DNA of 64,000 nucleotides from positions 186,001 through 250,000 of the forward strand of contig NZ_FOLP01000008.1 in NCBI RefSeq assembly GCF_900112425.1, in the 5' to 3' direction. The position numbers and the translations under genes were made by a program. Each line of letters begins with the position of its first letter. The stretch's first letter is position 1. Below the pieces are notes generated by a model. The model was not told the DNA's origin. It did no database searches and saw only the letters and a program-made list of their open reading frames with translations. Of this stretch, positions 9,072 to 17,664 are shown piece after piece. This DNA comes from Variovorax sp. OK212 (GTDB taxonomy: Bacteria > Pseudomonadota > Gammaproteobacteria > Burkholderiales > Burkholderiaceae_C).

Positions 9072-10600
9072 TGGCCGGCTTCCGGAGGCGCCTGAGCGGC
9101 GTGCACAGCTGGGCCGGCGTGGTCTTCGGCGGCCTGCTGTTCGCCGTGTTCTGGATGGGCACGCTGAGCGTGTTCGACCGGGAAATCGATCGCTGGATGA
9201 TGCCGTCCACGCGGCTGGCCGCCGCGCCCCGGCTCCCGTCGCTGGACCCGTTGGCGGCCGCGGTGGCGCCGTTGATTCCCGCCGGCGCGCGCCAGTGGCG
9301 CATCGACCTGCCGACCCCCCGCACGCCCGTGCTGCGCTTCACGGCCCAGCGCCCCGGCGGCCCCGCGGTCAGCCAGCTGCTGAACCCGCGGGACTTCGCG
9401 CCGCTGGGCGACCCCGCCACGCTGGGCGCGAGCGGGTTCTTCTTTCCGTTTCACTACGGCCTGCTCATCTCCTGGAAGGAGCTCGGCAAGTGGATGGTGG
9501 GCACGGCCGCCATGGCCATGCTGGTGCTGCTGGTGGCGGGCGTGGTGATCCACCGCAAGCTGCTGGCCGACTTCTTCACCTTCCGCCCGCGCAAGCGCCT
9601 GCCGCGCAGCACGCTCGACCTGCACAACGTGACCGGCGTGATCGGCCTGCCGTTTCACTTCCTCATCACGCTGTCGGGCCTGGTGATCTTCTTCAACATG
9701 TACTTTCCGTTCGCGTACCAGGGCGCGTTCGACGCCGGCGCCAAGGGGCAGTCGCAGTTCCAGTCGCAGTCCTACGGCCGCTACAGCCGCGCACGCGCCG
9801 GCACGCCGGGAACGCTGTCGTCGCTCGACGCCATGGCGGCGCAGGCCGGGCGCGAGTGGGGCGGGGGTGTGCCGTACTTCGTGCGCGTGTGGCACCCGGG
9901 CGATGCCAACAGCTACGTGGAGCTGCGCCGCTCCTATGCCGGCGAGGTGACGATGAACCTCGACCAGCTCTACTTCGACGCCGCCACCGGCCGGCTGCTG
10001 CAACGCTTCCAGGCCGGCCCGGCCATGGGCGTGCAGCGCTTCCTGTCGGGCCTGCACTTCGTCCAGTTCAACCACTGGCCGCTGCGCTGGCTCTACTTCG
10101 TGCTGGGCCTTTCGGGTTGCCTGATGATCGCGACCGGCCTGGTCTTCTGGGTCGAGGCGCGTCCTGCCGACGCCAGGCGCACCCCCAAGCCGGGGCGGCG
10201 CGTGGTGCTGGGCCTGTGCGTCGGCAGCGTCACCGGCCTCTTCATCGCCACGCTGGCCTACCTGGCGGCCAATCGCCTGTTGCCTGCCGAGGCCGGCCTG
10301 GCGGGCAGCAGCCGCTCCGGCCTGGAGGTCTCGACCTTCTTCCTGGCGTGGCTGGCCTGCTTCGGCCATGCCGCATGGCGTGGGGCGCGTGCGTGGCGCG
10401 AACAGGTCGCGTGCATCGGCGTGCTGGCCTGCCTGTGCGTGGCAGCGAACGCATGGACCACCGGCGCGTACGGCGCCGCGGCACCGCCGTTGCCGGCGGC
10501 GGTGTGGGGCGTGGACCTCGCATTGCTCGTCAGCGCGCTGGCCGCTGCCTGGGTCTGGCGCAGGCTGGCGCGTGGCCGCGTCGGAACTGCGAAGGCCTGA
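9071..10600 (+). CDS. PepSY-associated transmembrane protein (PiuB-like, putative siderophore reductase)
   Basis: 509 residues. The first membrane segment follows SGVHSWAGVVFGGLLFAVF, which contains the early His-x-Trp typical of the family. A large periplasmic PepSY-type part is followed by membrane segments near 150, 195 and 345 and several more at the C-terminus. Conserved His residues in membrane-flanking regions (FHYGLLISWKELGKW, LHNVTGVIGLPFHFLI, SGLHFVQFNHWPLRW) could bind haem. Proteins of this class are linked to inner-membrane reduction of ferric siderophores. The ATG overlaps the previous stop by one base. Confidence 0.82.
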   Translation: MAGFRRRLSGVHSWAGVVFGGLLFAVFWMGTLSVFDREIDRWMMPSTRLAAAPRLPSLDPLAAAVAPLIPAGARQWRIDLPTPRTPVLRFTAQRPGGPAVSQLLNPRDFAPLGDPATLGASGFFFPFHYGLLISWKELGKWMVGTAAMAMLVLLVAGVVIHRKLLADFFTFRPRKRLPRSTLDLHNVTGVIGLPFHFLITLSGLVIFFNMYFPFAYQGAFDAGAKGQSQFQSQSYGRYSRARAGTPGTLSSLDAMAAQAGREWGGGVPYFVRVWHPGDANSYVELRRSYAGEVTMNLDQLYFDAATGRLLQRFQAGPAMGVQRFLSGLHFVQFNHWPLRWLYFVLGLSGCLMIATGLVFWVEARPADARRTPKPGRRVVLGLCVGSVTGLFIATLAYLAANRLLPAEAGLAGSSRSGLEVSTFFLAWLACFGHAAWRGARAWREQVACIGVLACLCVAANAWTTGAYGAAAPPLPAAVWGVDLALLVSALAAAWVWRRLARGRVGTAKA

Positions 10601-10602
10601 CG

Positions 10603-10926
10603 ATGTCGTTGCTGCTGTTGTGCCTTGCCGCCGTCGCCGGCTATGCCGCATGGGCGTGCGCGGCGCTGTCCATGCCCGTGCACTGGCATGCGATTCGCGC
10701 GCTGTCTCGGCGTGGACCCCCTTCGCGCCGGCTGATGCGGGCGTTGGCGCTGGCCTTCGCCGGAGCAGCAGGTGGCCTGTGCATCCTGCGCGACGGCTGG
10801 GGCCTGGGCACGCTCCTGGGCGTGTGCATCGCGTGCACGAGCGCCTACGCGGTGGTGCTGACCCTGTCCTGCTTCGACGGGAAGGGCGCACCCGGTGCAG
10901 GTGCGCGCGGCGGCCCGGGTGTCTAG
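10603..10926 (+). CDS. DUF3325 small membrane protein
   Basis: 107 residues with three hydrophobic stretches (LLLLCLAAVAGYAAWACAAL; LALAFAGAAGGLCIL; LLGVCIACTSAYAVVLTL). It matches the DUF3325 pattern found beside DUF3649 and PepSY genes in siderophore operons. It starts 2 bases after the PepSY gene and ends exactly where the convergent AraC gene ends. Function unknown; probably an accessory of the PepSY reductase. Confidence 0.72.
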   Translation: MSLLLLCLAAVAGYAAWACAALSMPVHWHAIRALSRRGPPSRRLMRALALAFAGAAGGLCILRDGWGLGTLLGVCIACTSAYAVVLTLSCFDGKGAPGAGARGGPGV

Positions 10927-11901
10927 TCAGTGCGCCTGGCGCATGCCCCTGCGCGCACCCTGCGGCGTCATGCCGAACTGCCGCTTGAATGCGGTGCTGA
11001 AGTTCGCGGCGTGGCCGTAGCCGACCTCCAGCGCAATCTGCGCAATGCTGAGCCGGCCGTCTTCGATGAGCCCGCGTGCGCGCGTCAGCCGCGCATTGCC
11101 GACGTATTCGAAAAGAGGAACGCCGAACACTTCGCGAAAGCGGCGGGCGAGGTGGCTTTCGCTGAAGCCGAAACGCTTGGCCAGGTTGCGCATCTCGAGC
11201 GCCTCGTGCAGGTTCGCGTCGATGTAGCGCTTGACCGGCATCAGACGTTCGCGGGTTCGCGCACCGGCGGTGTCGGACGCGGCATCGTCGAAGCGCCGGG
11301 TGAGAAAGGTGTGCAGCAGCGCGAAGGCCTTCGACTCGGCGTAGATGCCGCGAAAGGCGTCTCCTTGCGGCTCGCCGAGCAGCGCCAGCGCAATGTCGTA
11401 CTGCGCGGCATCGATCGGAAAGCGCGCCAGTTCGAACTGCTGCGGAGCGCCGCGAACGAAGGTGCCGAACGGCCCGCGAAGCGTCTCGCCGGACAGCCCC
11501 AGCTCGTCCATGAGAAAGCTGCGCGAGCAGCACAGCGTGACCGAGCGTTCCTTGACCTCGCTGGCAAAGCACTCTTCCTTGGCCAGCCCCGGCGGCTGCA
11601 GCAGCGTGCTCACGCTCATGGCGCTCACGGTCTGCGCGCCGACCGCGCCGGGCTGCCCGACGAAGCTCTCGCCTTCGAGGCGAAAGTGCAGCTTGATGAA
11701 GTCGCCGCTGCGGTACACCTCGCGGCTGGGTTCGACATGGTTGACGTGCCCCAGCGCAACGTAGAAGCCCGGGCGAAAGCACAGGAACTCCCGCCGCCCC
11801 TGCGCGCGCCCGATCGGCGTCAGCGTCAGGCCCTGCGTGCGACCCCAGCTGCGCGCCGACTCCAGGGCATGGGCAGAAGGTAGGCTGAATGGCATGTCCA
11901 T
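10927..11901 (-). CDS. AraC-family regulator, PchR-like
   Basis: 324 residues. The C-terminal double helix-turn-helix is clear: NLAKRFGFSESHLARRFREV and IAQIALEVGYGHAANFSTAF. The N-terminal half (GDFIKLHFRLEG, KERSVTLCCSRSFL) resembles the effector domain of siderophore-responsive PchR-type activators. ATG 11901 is preferred over a longer frame to 11952 because the extra residues look non-coding. It is convergent with the iron-uptake operon and ends flush with it, so control of that operon is plausible but unproven. Confidence 0.82.
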   Translation of the reverse strand: MDMPFSLPSAHALESARSWGRTQGLTLTPIGRAQGRREFLCFRPGFYVALGHVNHVEPSREVYRSGDFIKLHFRLEGESFVGQPGAVGAQTVSAMSVSTLLQPPGLAKEECFASEVKERSVTLCCSRSFLMDELGLSGETLRGPFGTFVRGAPQQFELARFPIDAAQYDIALALLGEPQGDAFRGIYAESKAFALLHTFLTRRFDDAASDTAGARTRERLMPVKRYIDANLHEALEMRNLAKRFGFSESHLARRFREVFGVPLFEYVGNARLTRARGLIEDGRLSIAQIALEVGYGHAANFSTAFKRQFGMTPQGARRGMRQAH

Positions 11902-11953
11902 GCGCAGGGTCCCCGATCCTTGTTGACGAGGATCGCAAGCATACGCCCGCACT

Positions 11954-13045
11954 TCAGGGCCCGTGAGAGAGAAAACGCAGGCCCTTGTCGATGACCTGGC
12001 GCGACTGGTCGACGAGGCTGCGCTGCCAGGCGGCGTCGTCGGGATAGAAGAAATCGAGCAGCTCGCGCCGCACGCCCGGCAGCTGCGTGCGGCCCAGGCC
12101 GCGGGCCCATTCGCGCTGGTCGCGCACCAGCAGGTCGAGCATGTGGCGCGGGCGCCCCGTGCCGAACTCCAGCACGCCGGCCGTCACACGCGCGTGCGGC
12201 AGCGCGCGCTCGTAGCCGGGCGTGGTGTGCCCTGCGACGGGCGAGAAGTCGTCGGGCGCGCTGCCCTCGTGCACGGCAACCACCCACCGGCCGAAGGCCT
12301 CGCGCATGCGCTGCAGGTCGTCTCCCTGCTGGAGCGCGACGATCGATCCGTAGCTGTACGGGCCCAGGCCCGTGTGGTAGTCGACGATGCACACGTCCGT
12401 CGCCGCTGCGCAATGACGCCGCAGCACCGCCTCGATGGTCATGCGCGACCACGTGGGCGCCTGTCCACCGAAGCCCATGCCGTTCGGCACGGTGTACTGG
12501 CCGGCCATCAGTGCGTTGTAGAGCGCGTCGTTGCCCCTGGCCTTGGCGAAGGCCGCAAGCATCGCGTCGCCGCGCGCTGCGGCATCGGTGTCCTGCGGGT
12601 CGAGGTCGATCGCGGCGTGCAGCGGGTCGTAGGCGCAGGATGCCGGCGATGCAGGCAGCGCCGAATGGTCGATGAAGTTGCGGCAGAGATCGACGTTGTC
12701 TTCGGTGTAGCGCCGCAGCCAGGATGCGCCCCAGGGGTTGATGGCATGCACCAGCACGACGGCGGTGTCGGGCGGCAGCTCGGTGCGGTGCTGGGTCAGC
12801 AGCCAGTCGACCTGGCAGCCCGAGCCGGCGAACAGTTCCACCCCGTGCACGCCCGAGGTCAGCACCAGCACGCGCCTGGCATTGGCCGGGCCGACGCGCA
12901 CCACGTCGGTCGAGAGCATCTCGCGTTGCGCGCCGGCCAGCGGGTGCGCATAGGTCTGCGGCGTGAGGCCGCGCAGCGTGCAGGCCGCGAGAAACTTGTC
13001 GCGTGCCGTCGCGTAGTCGGCGCTGAACAGGGTGTCGGGGTGCAT
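11954..13045 (-). CDS. DUF2817 family zinc-peptidase-like protein (M14-related)
   Basis: 363 residues. GVHGVELFAG supplies a zinc-binding His-x-x-Glu, NPWGASWLRRYTEDNVDLCR the substrate-binding Asn/Arg region, and VDYHTGLGPYSYGS the third zinc His, as in carboxypeptidase-like M14 enzymes. It lacks a signal peptide, so it is probably cytoplasmic. It starts 2 bases after the binding-protein gene and closes a four-gene minus-strand operon, suggesting cleavage of an imported amino-acid conjugate or small peptide (inference). Confidence 0.78.
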   Translation of the reverse strand: MHPDTLFSADYATARDKFLAACTLRGLTPQTYAHPLAGAQREMLSTDVVRVGPANARRVLVLTSGVHGVELFAGSGCQVDWLLTQHRTELPPDTAVVLVHAINPWGASWLRRYTEDNVDLCRNFIDHSALPASPASCAYDPLHAAIDLDPQDTDAAARGDAMLAAFAKARGNDALYNALMAGQYTVPNGMGFGGQAPTWSRMTIEAVLRRHCAAATDVCIVDYHTGLGPYSYGSIVALQQGDDLQRMREAFGRWVVAVHEGSAPDDFSPVAGHTTPGYERALPHARVTAGVLEFGTGRPRHMLDLLVRDQREWARGLGRTQLPGVRRELLDFFYPDDAAWQRSLVDQSRQVIDKGLRFLSHGP

Positions 13046-13047
13046 CG

Positions 13048-14037
13048 TCAGTCGATCTGGAAGCCCGACTCGCGAATGATCGGCTGCCACAGCGCGAGCT
13101 CGCTGCGCACCGCATCGTGCAGCTGCTGCGGGTTGCCGGCCGCCGTGTCGAAGCCCGCGGTCGCCAGGTTGGCGGTGGTGGCCGGCAGCGCCGCGACCTC
13201 GAGCACGCCGGCGTTGACGCGGTCGATGTAGGCCTGCGCCGTGCCGGGCGGCGCGAACAGGCCGACCCAGCTCGAGCTTCCCAATGACTTGAAGCCCAGC
13301 TCGCCGAAGGTCGGCACTTCGGGCACGGCCTTGCTGCGCCGCGGGCCGGTCACCGCGAGCACGCGGATCTTGCCGGTCTTGTGCGAGGGCAGCAGCCCGC
13401 CCAGCGCATCGACGCCGGCCGGAATCTGGTTGCCGATCAGGTCGGCCAGCAGCGGCGCGCCGCCCTTGTAGGGCACCGGCATAAGCTCGACGCCTTCCTG
13501 CTTGCCCACCACGTAGCCGACGAAGTGCGGCGAGCTGCCGGCCGCGGGCACGCCGAAGTTGCGGGCCTGCGGCGTGGCGCGCGCCAGCGCGATGTATTCC
13601 TTCAGCGTCCTGGCCGGCTGCTCGGCGCTCACCGCCCATGCGACTTCGAAGGTGGCGAGCCGGGCCACCGGCGCGAAGTCTTTCACCGGGTCGTAGCGCA
13701 CCGTGCGCGAGGTCAGCGGCAAGGTCGAGAACATGTGGCTGTTGCCCAGCAGCAGCGTGGTGCCGTCCGGGCGCAGCGCGCGGAACTGTTCGGCCGCGAG
13801 CTGGCCGCCCGCGCCGGGCTTGTTGTCCACGATCACGTTCACGCCCAGGCGCCGCTGCAGGCCCTCCGCGTAGATGCGCGCCACCGCGTCGGCCGTGCCG
13901 CCCGCCGGGTAGCCGACCACCAGCCGGATCGTGCGCGGCAGTTCCGGCGCAGCGGGCTGCGCGGCGGCCAGGCGCGGCCACAGCGCGCTGCCCGCGACAC
14001 CGGCCGGCAGCAAAGACAAAAGGTCGCGTCGCTTCAT
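13048..14037 (-). CDS. Bug/TctC-type periplasmic binding protein
   Basis: 329 residues. The Tat-like signal MKRRDLLSLLPAGVAGSALW ends near LAAAQ. Mature-protein family motifs include LVVGYPAGGTADAVAR, NKPGAGGQLAAE and YKGGAPLLADLIGNQI. The start at 14037 has CTGGAG upstream; a longer frame to 14121 is unlikely. No TctA/TctB membrane genes are near, as is usual for Bug proteins in this order. Its neighbours (dehydratase, RidA, peptidase) suggest an amino- or hydroxy-acid ligand. Confidence 0.9.
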   Translation of the reverse strand: MKRRDLLSLLPAGVAGSALWPRLAAAQPAAPELPRTIRLVVGYPAGGTADAVARIYAEGLQRRLGVNVIVDNKPGAGGQLAAEQFRALRPDGTTLLLGNSHMFSTLPLTSRTVRYDPVKDFAPVARLATFEVAWAVSAEQPARTLKEYIALARATPQARNFGVPAAGSSPHFVGYVVGKQEGVELMPVPYKGGAPLLADLIGNQIPAGVDALGGLLPSHKTGKIRVLAVTGPRRSKAVPEVPTFGELGFKSLGSSSWVGLFAPPGTAQAYIDRVNAGVLEVAALPATTANLATAGFDTAAGNPQQLHDAVRSELALWQPIIRESGFQID

Positions 14038-14124
14038 CGGGGCTGCTCCAGGAAAGTTGAAAAGGGTGGGCGCCGTCGCCGCGCCCGGGGACCCTGGCGT
14101 GCTGTTGCGGTGCCGTGCCAAAGC

Positions 14125-15156
14125 TCAGGCGGTGAGCAGCCGTTCGCCGCGCGCCAGTTGCTGCGCGTAGGTCTCGGCATCGAGGTTGGCGCCGCAGACG
14201 ATGAGCCCGGTGCGCGCGCCGCGCAGCTCGTCGCGCAGCGGACCCAGCAGCGCGGCAAGCGCCGTGGCGCCCGCCGGCTCGACGGCCAGCTTGGCGTCGC
14301 GGAACATGACGGCCATCGCGCGGCAGATCTCGTCGTCGCTCACGGTGACGATGCGCTCCATGTAGCGGCGGCACAGGCCGTAGGCCATCGGCAGCGTCAT
14401 GGGCGGCGCCAGGCTGTCGGCAATGGTCGAGAGCTTTTCCATGCGCTGCGGCGAACCGGCTTCGAAGCTGCGCCGCATGACGTCGGCGCCTTCGGGCTCG
14501 ATGCCGATCACGCGGCACGACGGCAGCATCTTGCGAATGGCCGCGGCCACGCCGCTGCCCAGCCCGCCGCCGCCCACGGCGACCAGCACCACGTCGAGGT
14601 CTGGCGCCTGCTCGGCGAACTCGAGGCCCAGCGTGGCGGTGCCCAGCGACACGGCCTCGCCCTCGAACGGATGGATGAAGCTGCGCTGCTCGTCGCGCAC
14701 CAGCGCCTCGGCCATGGCGAAGCCGGTTGCGCCGTCGGGCGCGACCAGCAGTTCGGCGCCGTACGAGCGGGCCAGGGCCGCGCGCGCCGGGTTGGCGCTG
14801 GCCTGGATCACGATCTTTGCGCTCACGCCGGCTTCGCGTGCCGCGAACGCCGCGGCCACCGCGTGGTTGCCCGCGCTCACGGCCGTGATGCCGAGCGCCT
14901 TCTGCGCGGGCGACAGGCGCCGCACCGAGTTCAACGCGCCCCGCGCCTTGAAGGTGCCGGTACGCTGGAACAGCTCCAGCTTCATGACGACGTCGGCGCG
15001 GCCCAGCAGCCGCTCGACGGTGGCGCCGTGCAGCGGGGCGACGGGTGTGCGCAGCAGCGCACCGGCGTTGGCGCGGGCGGTCTCGCGGATCGCTGCGAGC
15101 TCGAGGTCGAAGGCCGGGTTCGTGTTCGTGTTCGGGTCTGGAAGTTGTGTGTTCAT
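14125..15156 (-). CDS. threonine/serine dehydratase-like PLP enzyme
   Basis: 343-residue fold-type II PLP enzyme. Lys70 in GTFKARGA should bind the cofactor. SAGNHAVAAA is the substrate/carboxylate loop and VAVGGGGLGSGV the PLP phosphate loop. No ACT regulatory domain follows, so it resembles catabolic or serine/threonine dehydratase-like enzymes rather than IlvA. GGAG for this start lies inside the end of the ridA-like gene 4 bases upstream. Products would be a 2-oxo acid and ammonia via an aminoacrylate/aminocrotonate intermediate, which explains the neighbouring RidA protein. The N-terminus has a small Asn-Thr repeat. Confidence 0.87.
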   Translation of the reverse strand: MNTQLPDPNTNTNPAFDLELAAIRETARANAGALLRTPVAPLHGATVERLLGRADVVMKLELFQRTGTFKARGALNSVRRLSPAQKALGITAVSAGNHAVAAAFAAREAGVSAKIVIQASANPARAALARSYGAELLVAPDGATGFAMAEALVRDEQRSFIHPFEGEAVSLGTATLGLEFAEQAPDLDVVLVAVGGGGLGSGVAAAIRKMLPSCRVIGIEPEGADVMRRSFEAGSPQRMEKLSTIADSLAPPMTLPMAYGLCRRYMERIVTVSDDEICRAMAVMFRDAKLAVEPAGATALAALLGPLRDELRGARTGLIVCGANLDAETYAQQLARGERLLTA

Positions 15157-15160
15157 GCCA

Positions 15161-15574
15161 TCAGTCTCCGGCCGGGGGGCGGTTGCGCGCAATGGCTTCG
15201 ATCTCGACCAGCGCGCCCGGCACCATGAGGTCGGCGCGCACGGTGGAGCGTGCCGGCGCCGGCGCTTGCGTCGCGGCGAAGACCGCGGCGTAGCTGCAGT
15301 TGAATTCAGCGAAGTCGCCCACGCGGCCCAGCCATACCGTCGTCTTCACGACGTCGGCGAGGCCGAGGCCTTCGGAGCGCAGGATGTCGTCGATGCGTCC
15401 CAGGCAACGCCTGGTCTGCTCGCCGACCGTGTCGCCCGCAATGAGCGAGTGTTCGTCGAACGCCATCTGGCCGCTGACGAACACCCAGTCGCCGTCGCGG
15501 CGGGCCGAGGAGAAGTAGGGCGCGGCAGAGGCGTGGGGGCCTGCTGCGGGAACCGGCAAGGATGCGTGGGGCAT
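15161..15574 (-). CDS. RidA/YjgF family enamine/imine deaminase
   Basis: 137 residues. Arg109 in PARSTVRADL is the conserved substrate-binding Arg of RidA proteins, and VFVSGQMAFD is the first core strand. The start at 15574 is chosen over 15616 because family homology begins soon after it. First gene of a minus-strand operon with the PLP dehydratase. RidA proteins hydrolyse the reactive enamines that such dehydratases release, so the pairing makes biochemical sense. Confidence 0.87.
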   Translation of the reverse strand: MPHASLPVPAAGPHASAAPYFSSARRDGDWVFVSGQMAFDEHSLIAGDTVGEQTRRCLGRIDDILRSEGLGLADVVKTTVWLGRVGDFAEFNCSYAAVFAATQAPAPARSTVRADLMVPGALVEIEAIARNRPPAGD

Positions 15575-15682
15575 GCATGGCAGTCTATGAATCGACCGCT
15601 TGCCTGTCTTTTGCATGGCGACCTGAATCCTTTGCGCGCTCTTCTTTTTCTTCTCGTGCTCCTCCTTGTGCTCCGTCCTTGT

Positions 15683-17356
15683 TCAGGCCGCCATCAGCGC
15701 GCGCGCCTTGGGCAGTGCCGGCTTCAGGCGCAGGCTGGCGATGCCCGCGCCCGCGGCCGCCTTGAAGGCGCGTGCCGTCACCCGCGACTCGCTGCCCAGC
15801 TTGAAGACGCCCACGGCCTGCACCAGGCTGCCCGCCTGCTCCTGCAGCGAGGCGGCCGACGCGGTGGCCTCTTCGACCAGCGCGGCGTTCTGCTGCGTGA
15901 CCTGGTCCATCTGCGTGATCGCCTGGTTGATCTGCTCGATGCCCGAGGTCTGTTCCTGCGTGGCGGCGGTGATCTCGCTCATGATGTTCGTCACGCGCTG
16001 CACGCTCGTCACGATCTCTTCCATGGTGCGCCCGGCGGTGCCGACCATCGCGGTGCCCGCGTTCACGTTGCCCACCGAGTCGGCGATCAGTTCCTTGATC
16101 TCCTTGGCCGCCGCGGCCGAGCGTTGCGCCAGATTGCGCACCTCGGAGGCGACCACCGCGAACCCGCGGCCCTGCTCGCCGGCGCGCGCGGCTTCCACCG
16201 CGGCGTTCAGCGCCAGGATGTTGGTCTGGAACGCGATGCCGTCGATCACGCCGATGATGTCGACGATCTTCTTCGACGAGCTTTCGATGTGGCCCATGGT
16301 GGCAATCACTTCGCTGACCACCTTGCCGCCGCGCACGGCGACTTCGGTGGCCGACATGGCCAGCCGGTTCGCCTGCAGCGCGTTGTCCGAGTTCTGCTTG
16401 ACCGTGCTGGTGAGCTCCTCCATCGACGCCGCGGTCTGCTCGAGCGAGCTGGCCTGCTCCTCGGTCCGCGACGAGAGGTCGTGGTTGCCGGCGGAGATCT
16501 GCTGGGAGGCCGACGCGATGGTTTCCGCGCCGTTGCGCACGCCGCTGACCACCTCGACCAGGCTGTCGCGCATGCGCTTCATGGCCATCATCAGGCTGCC
16601 GGTGTCGCCGGGCCGTGTCTCGATGGGAACGGCAAGGTCGCCTTGCGCAATGCGCCGCGCCGCGTCCGCCGCGTCGCCGGGTTCACCGCCGAGCTGGCGT
16701 GTCAGCACGCGCGAAGTGACCAGGCCGATCGCGATGCCGACCAGCACGCCGCCGGCCGTGAGAACGGCCAGCATCGTGCGGATGCGGTTGTAGACCGCGT
16801 CCGTTTCCTTGTGCAGCGCTTCCGCGTTCGACTGCTTCAGTTCGATCATTTCGGTCATCAGGTCGTCGGCCTTGTCGCCCAGTGCGCGCACGTCGCCGAA
16901 GAGCTTGCTCGCCGATTCGCGCGCCTCGCCGAGCGGCTCTGTGTTCAAGGTGGCGATGACGCCGCCAAGGCCTTCACCGTAGGCCAGGGCCGCGGCGCGC
17001 GTGCGCTGGACCAGGTCGCGCCCGTGCTGGGTGACGAACTTCGGGTCCGACTTGTCGAGCTCGTTGTGCAGCTGCTTCAGACGGTCCTGCACGATGGCCA
17101 GTTGCTGCTTGCGGTCTTCCTCGGTGCGCGAGAGAACGGCCGTGCGAACGCCGCGGCCGGCAGCCAGCAGGTGCATGTTGGCTTCCGCGACATGCCTCAG
17201 CCCGACGGTGTCCCGCTGGAACATGAGGCTGGCCATGCTGTTCATCTGGGCCGCCTTCAGGATGCCCTGAATCCCGATGATGGCGCCGATGGCGGCGACG
17301 ATCAGAAACCCGCCGACCAGCTTGGTCTTGACTTTCAATCCAATGAACCACTGCAT
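15683..17356 (-). CDS. methyl-accepting chemotaxis protein (four-helix-bundle sensor)
   Basis: 557 residues. Membrane segments lie at about 12-32 and 193-213, flanking a periplasmic helical sensor of about 160 residues. A HAMP domain (RRIAQGDLAVPIETRPGDTG) and a long signalling coiled coil follow, with the hairpin tip GIAFQTNILALNAAVEAA near residue 375. The C-terminus has no CheR-binding NWETF-type tail. AGGAG precedes the ATG. It lies 308 bases beyond the end of the tph operon on the same strand; a role in attraction to aromatic acids is possible but only from proximity. Confidence 0.92.
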   Translation of the reverse strand: MQWFIGLKVKTKLVGGFLIVAAIGAIIGIQGILKAAQMNSMASLMFQRDTVGLRHVAEANMHLLAAGRGVRTAVLSRTEEDRKQQLAIVQDRLKQLHNELDKSDPKFVTQHGRDLVQRTRAAALAYGEGLGGVIATLNTEPLGEARESASKLFGDVRALGDKADDLMTEMIELKQSNAEALHKETDAVYNRIRTMLAVLTAGGVLVGIAIGLVTSRVLTRQLGGEPGDAADAARRIAQGDLAVPIETRPGDTGSLMMAMKRMRDSLVEVVSGVRNGAETIASASQQISAGNHDLSSRTEEQASSLEQTAASMEELTSTVKQNSDNALQANRLAMSATEVAVRGGKVVSEVIATMGHIESSSKKIVDIIGVIDGIAFQTNILALNAAVEAARAGEQGRGFAVVASEVRNLAQRSAAAAKEIKELIADSVGNVNAGTAMVGTAGRTMEEIVTSVQRVTNIMSEITAATQEQTSGIEQINQAITQMDQVTQQNAALVEEATASAASLQEQAGSLVQAVGVFKLGSESRVTARAFKAAAGAGIASLRLKPALPKARALMAA

Positions 17357-17664
17357 GCGATCTCCTTTGAGTGTCTAGGTCTTCTTCAGGCGGCCCGGAT
17401 GCGGGCCGCTGCGCGAGAGGAAATTTCTCCCTCAGATCGGCTATCGACTCGAAGGATTGAAAAATTCAGATCTGCGCGGAAAAATAGAAGACGCCTGAAA
17501 CCATGGAAGATGCGCCGGCCGCCATCGCCGCGCTCCGCGCCGTCCGCCCCCTCGTGCGGATGTCACGCGGATGCACGGCGATGGCTGCAGTGATTACTGA
17601 CTTAAGGGATGGCCGACCGGCGAAGCGGGGCCGCCGCCGATCGCCGGCGGCGAACCCTTTCGAC
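17357..17664. other. intergenic stretch between chemoreceptor and tph operon
   Basis: No convincing gene. It contains the AGGAG ribosome site of the chemoreceptor and presumably that gene's promoter. A GCCGCC/GGCGGC stem lies about 25 bases past the tphA1 stop but has no T-run, so it is only a weak terminator candidate. Confidence 0.4.

Noticed and set aside
6310..9420. 1036-residue open frame on the minus strand
   Set aside because: Antisense to the TonB receptor and PepSY genes, whose protein motifs are clear. The frame is a by-product of high GC and has Arg/His/Ala-rich composition.
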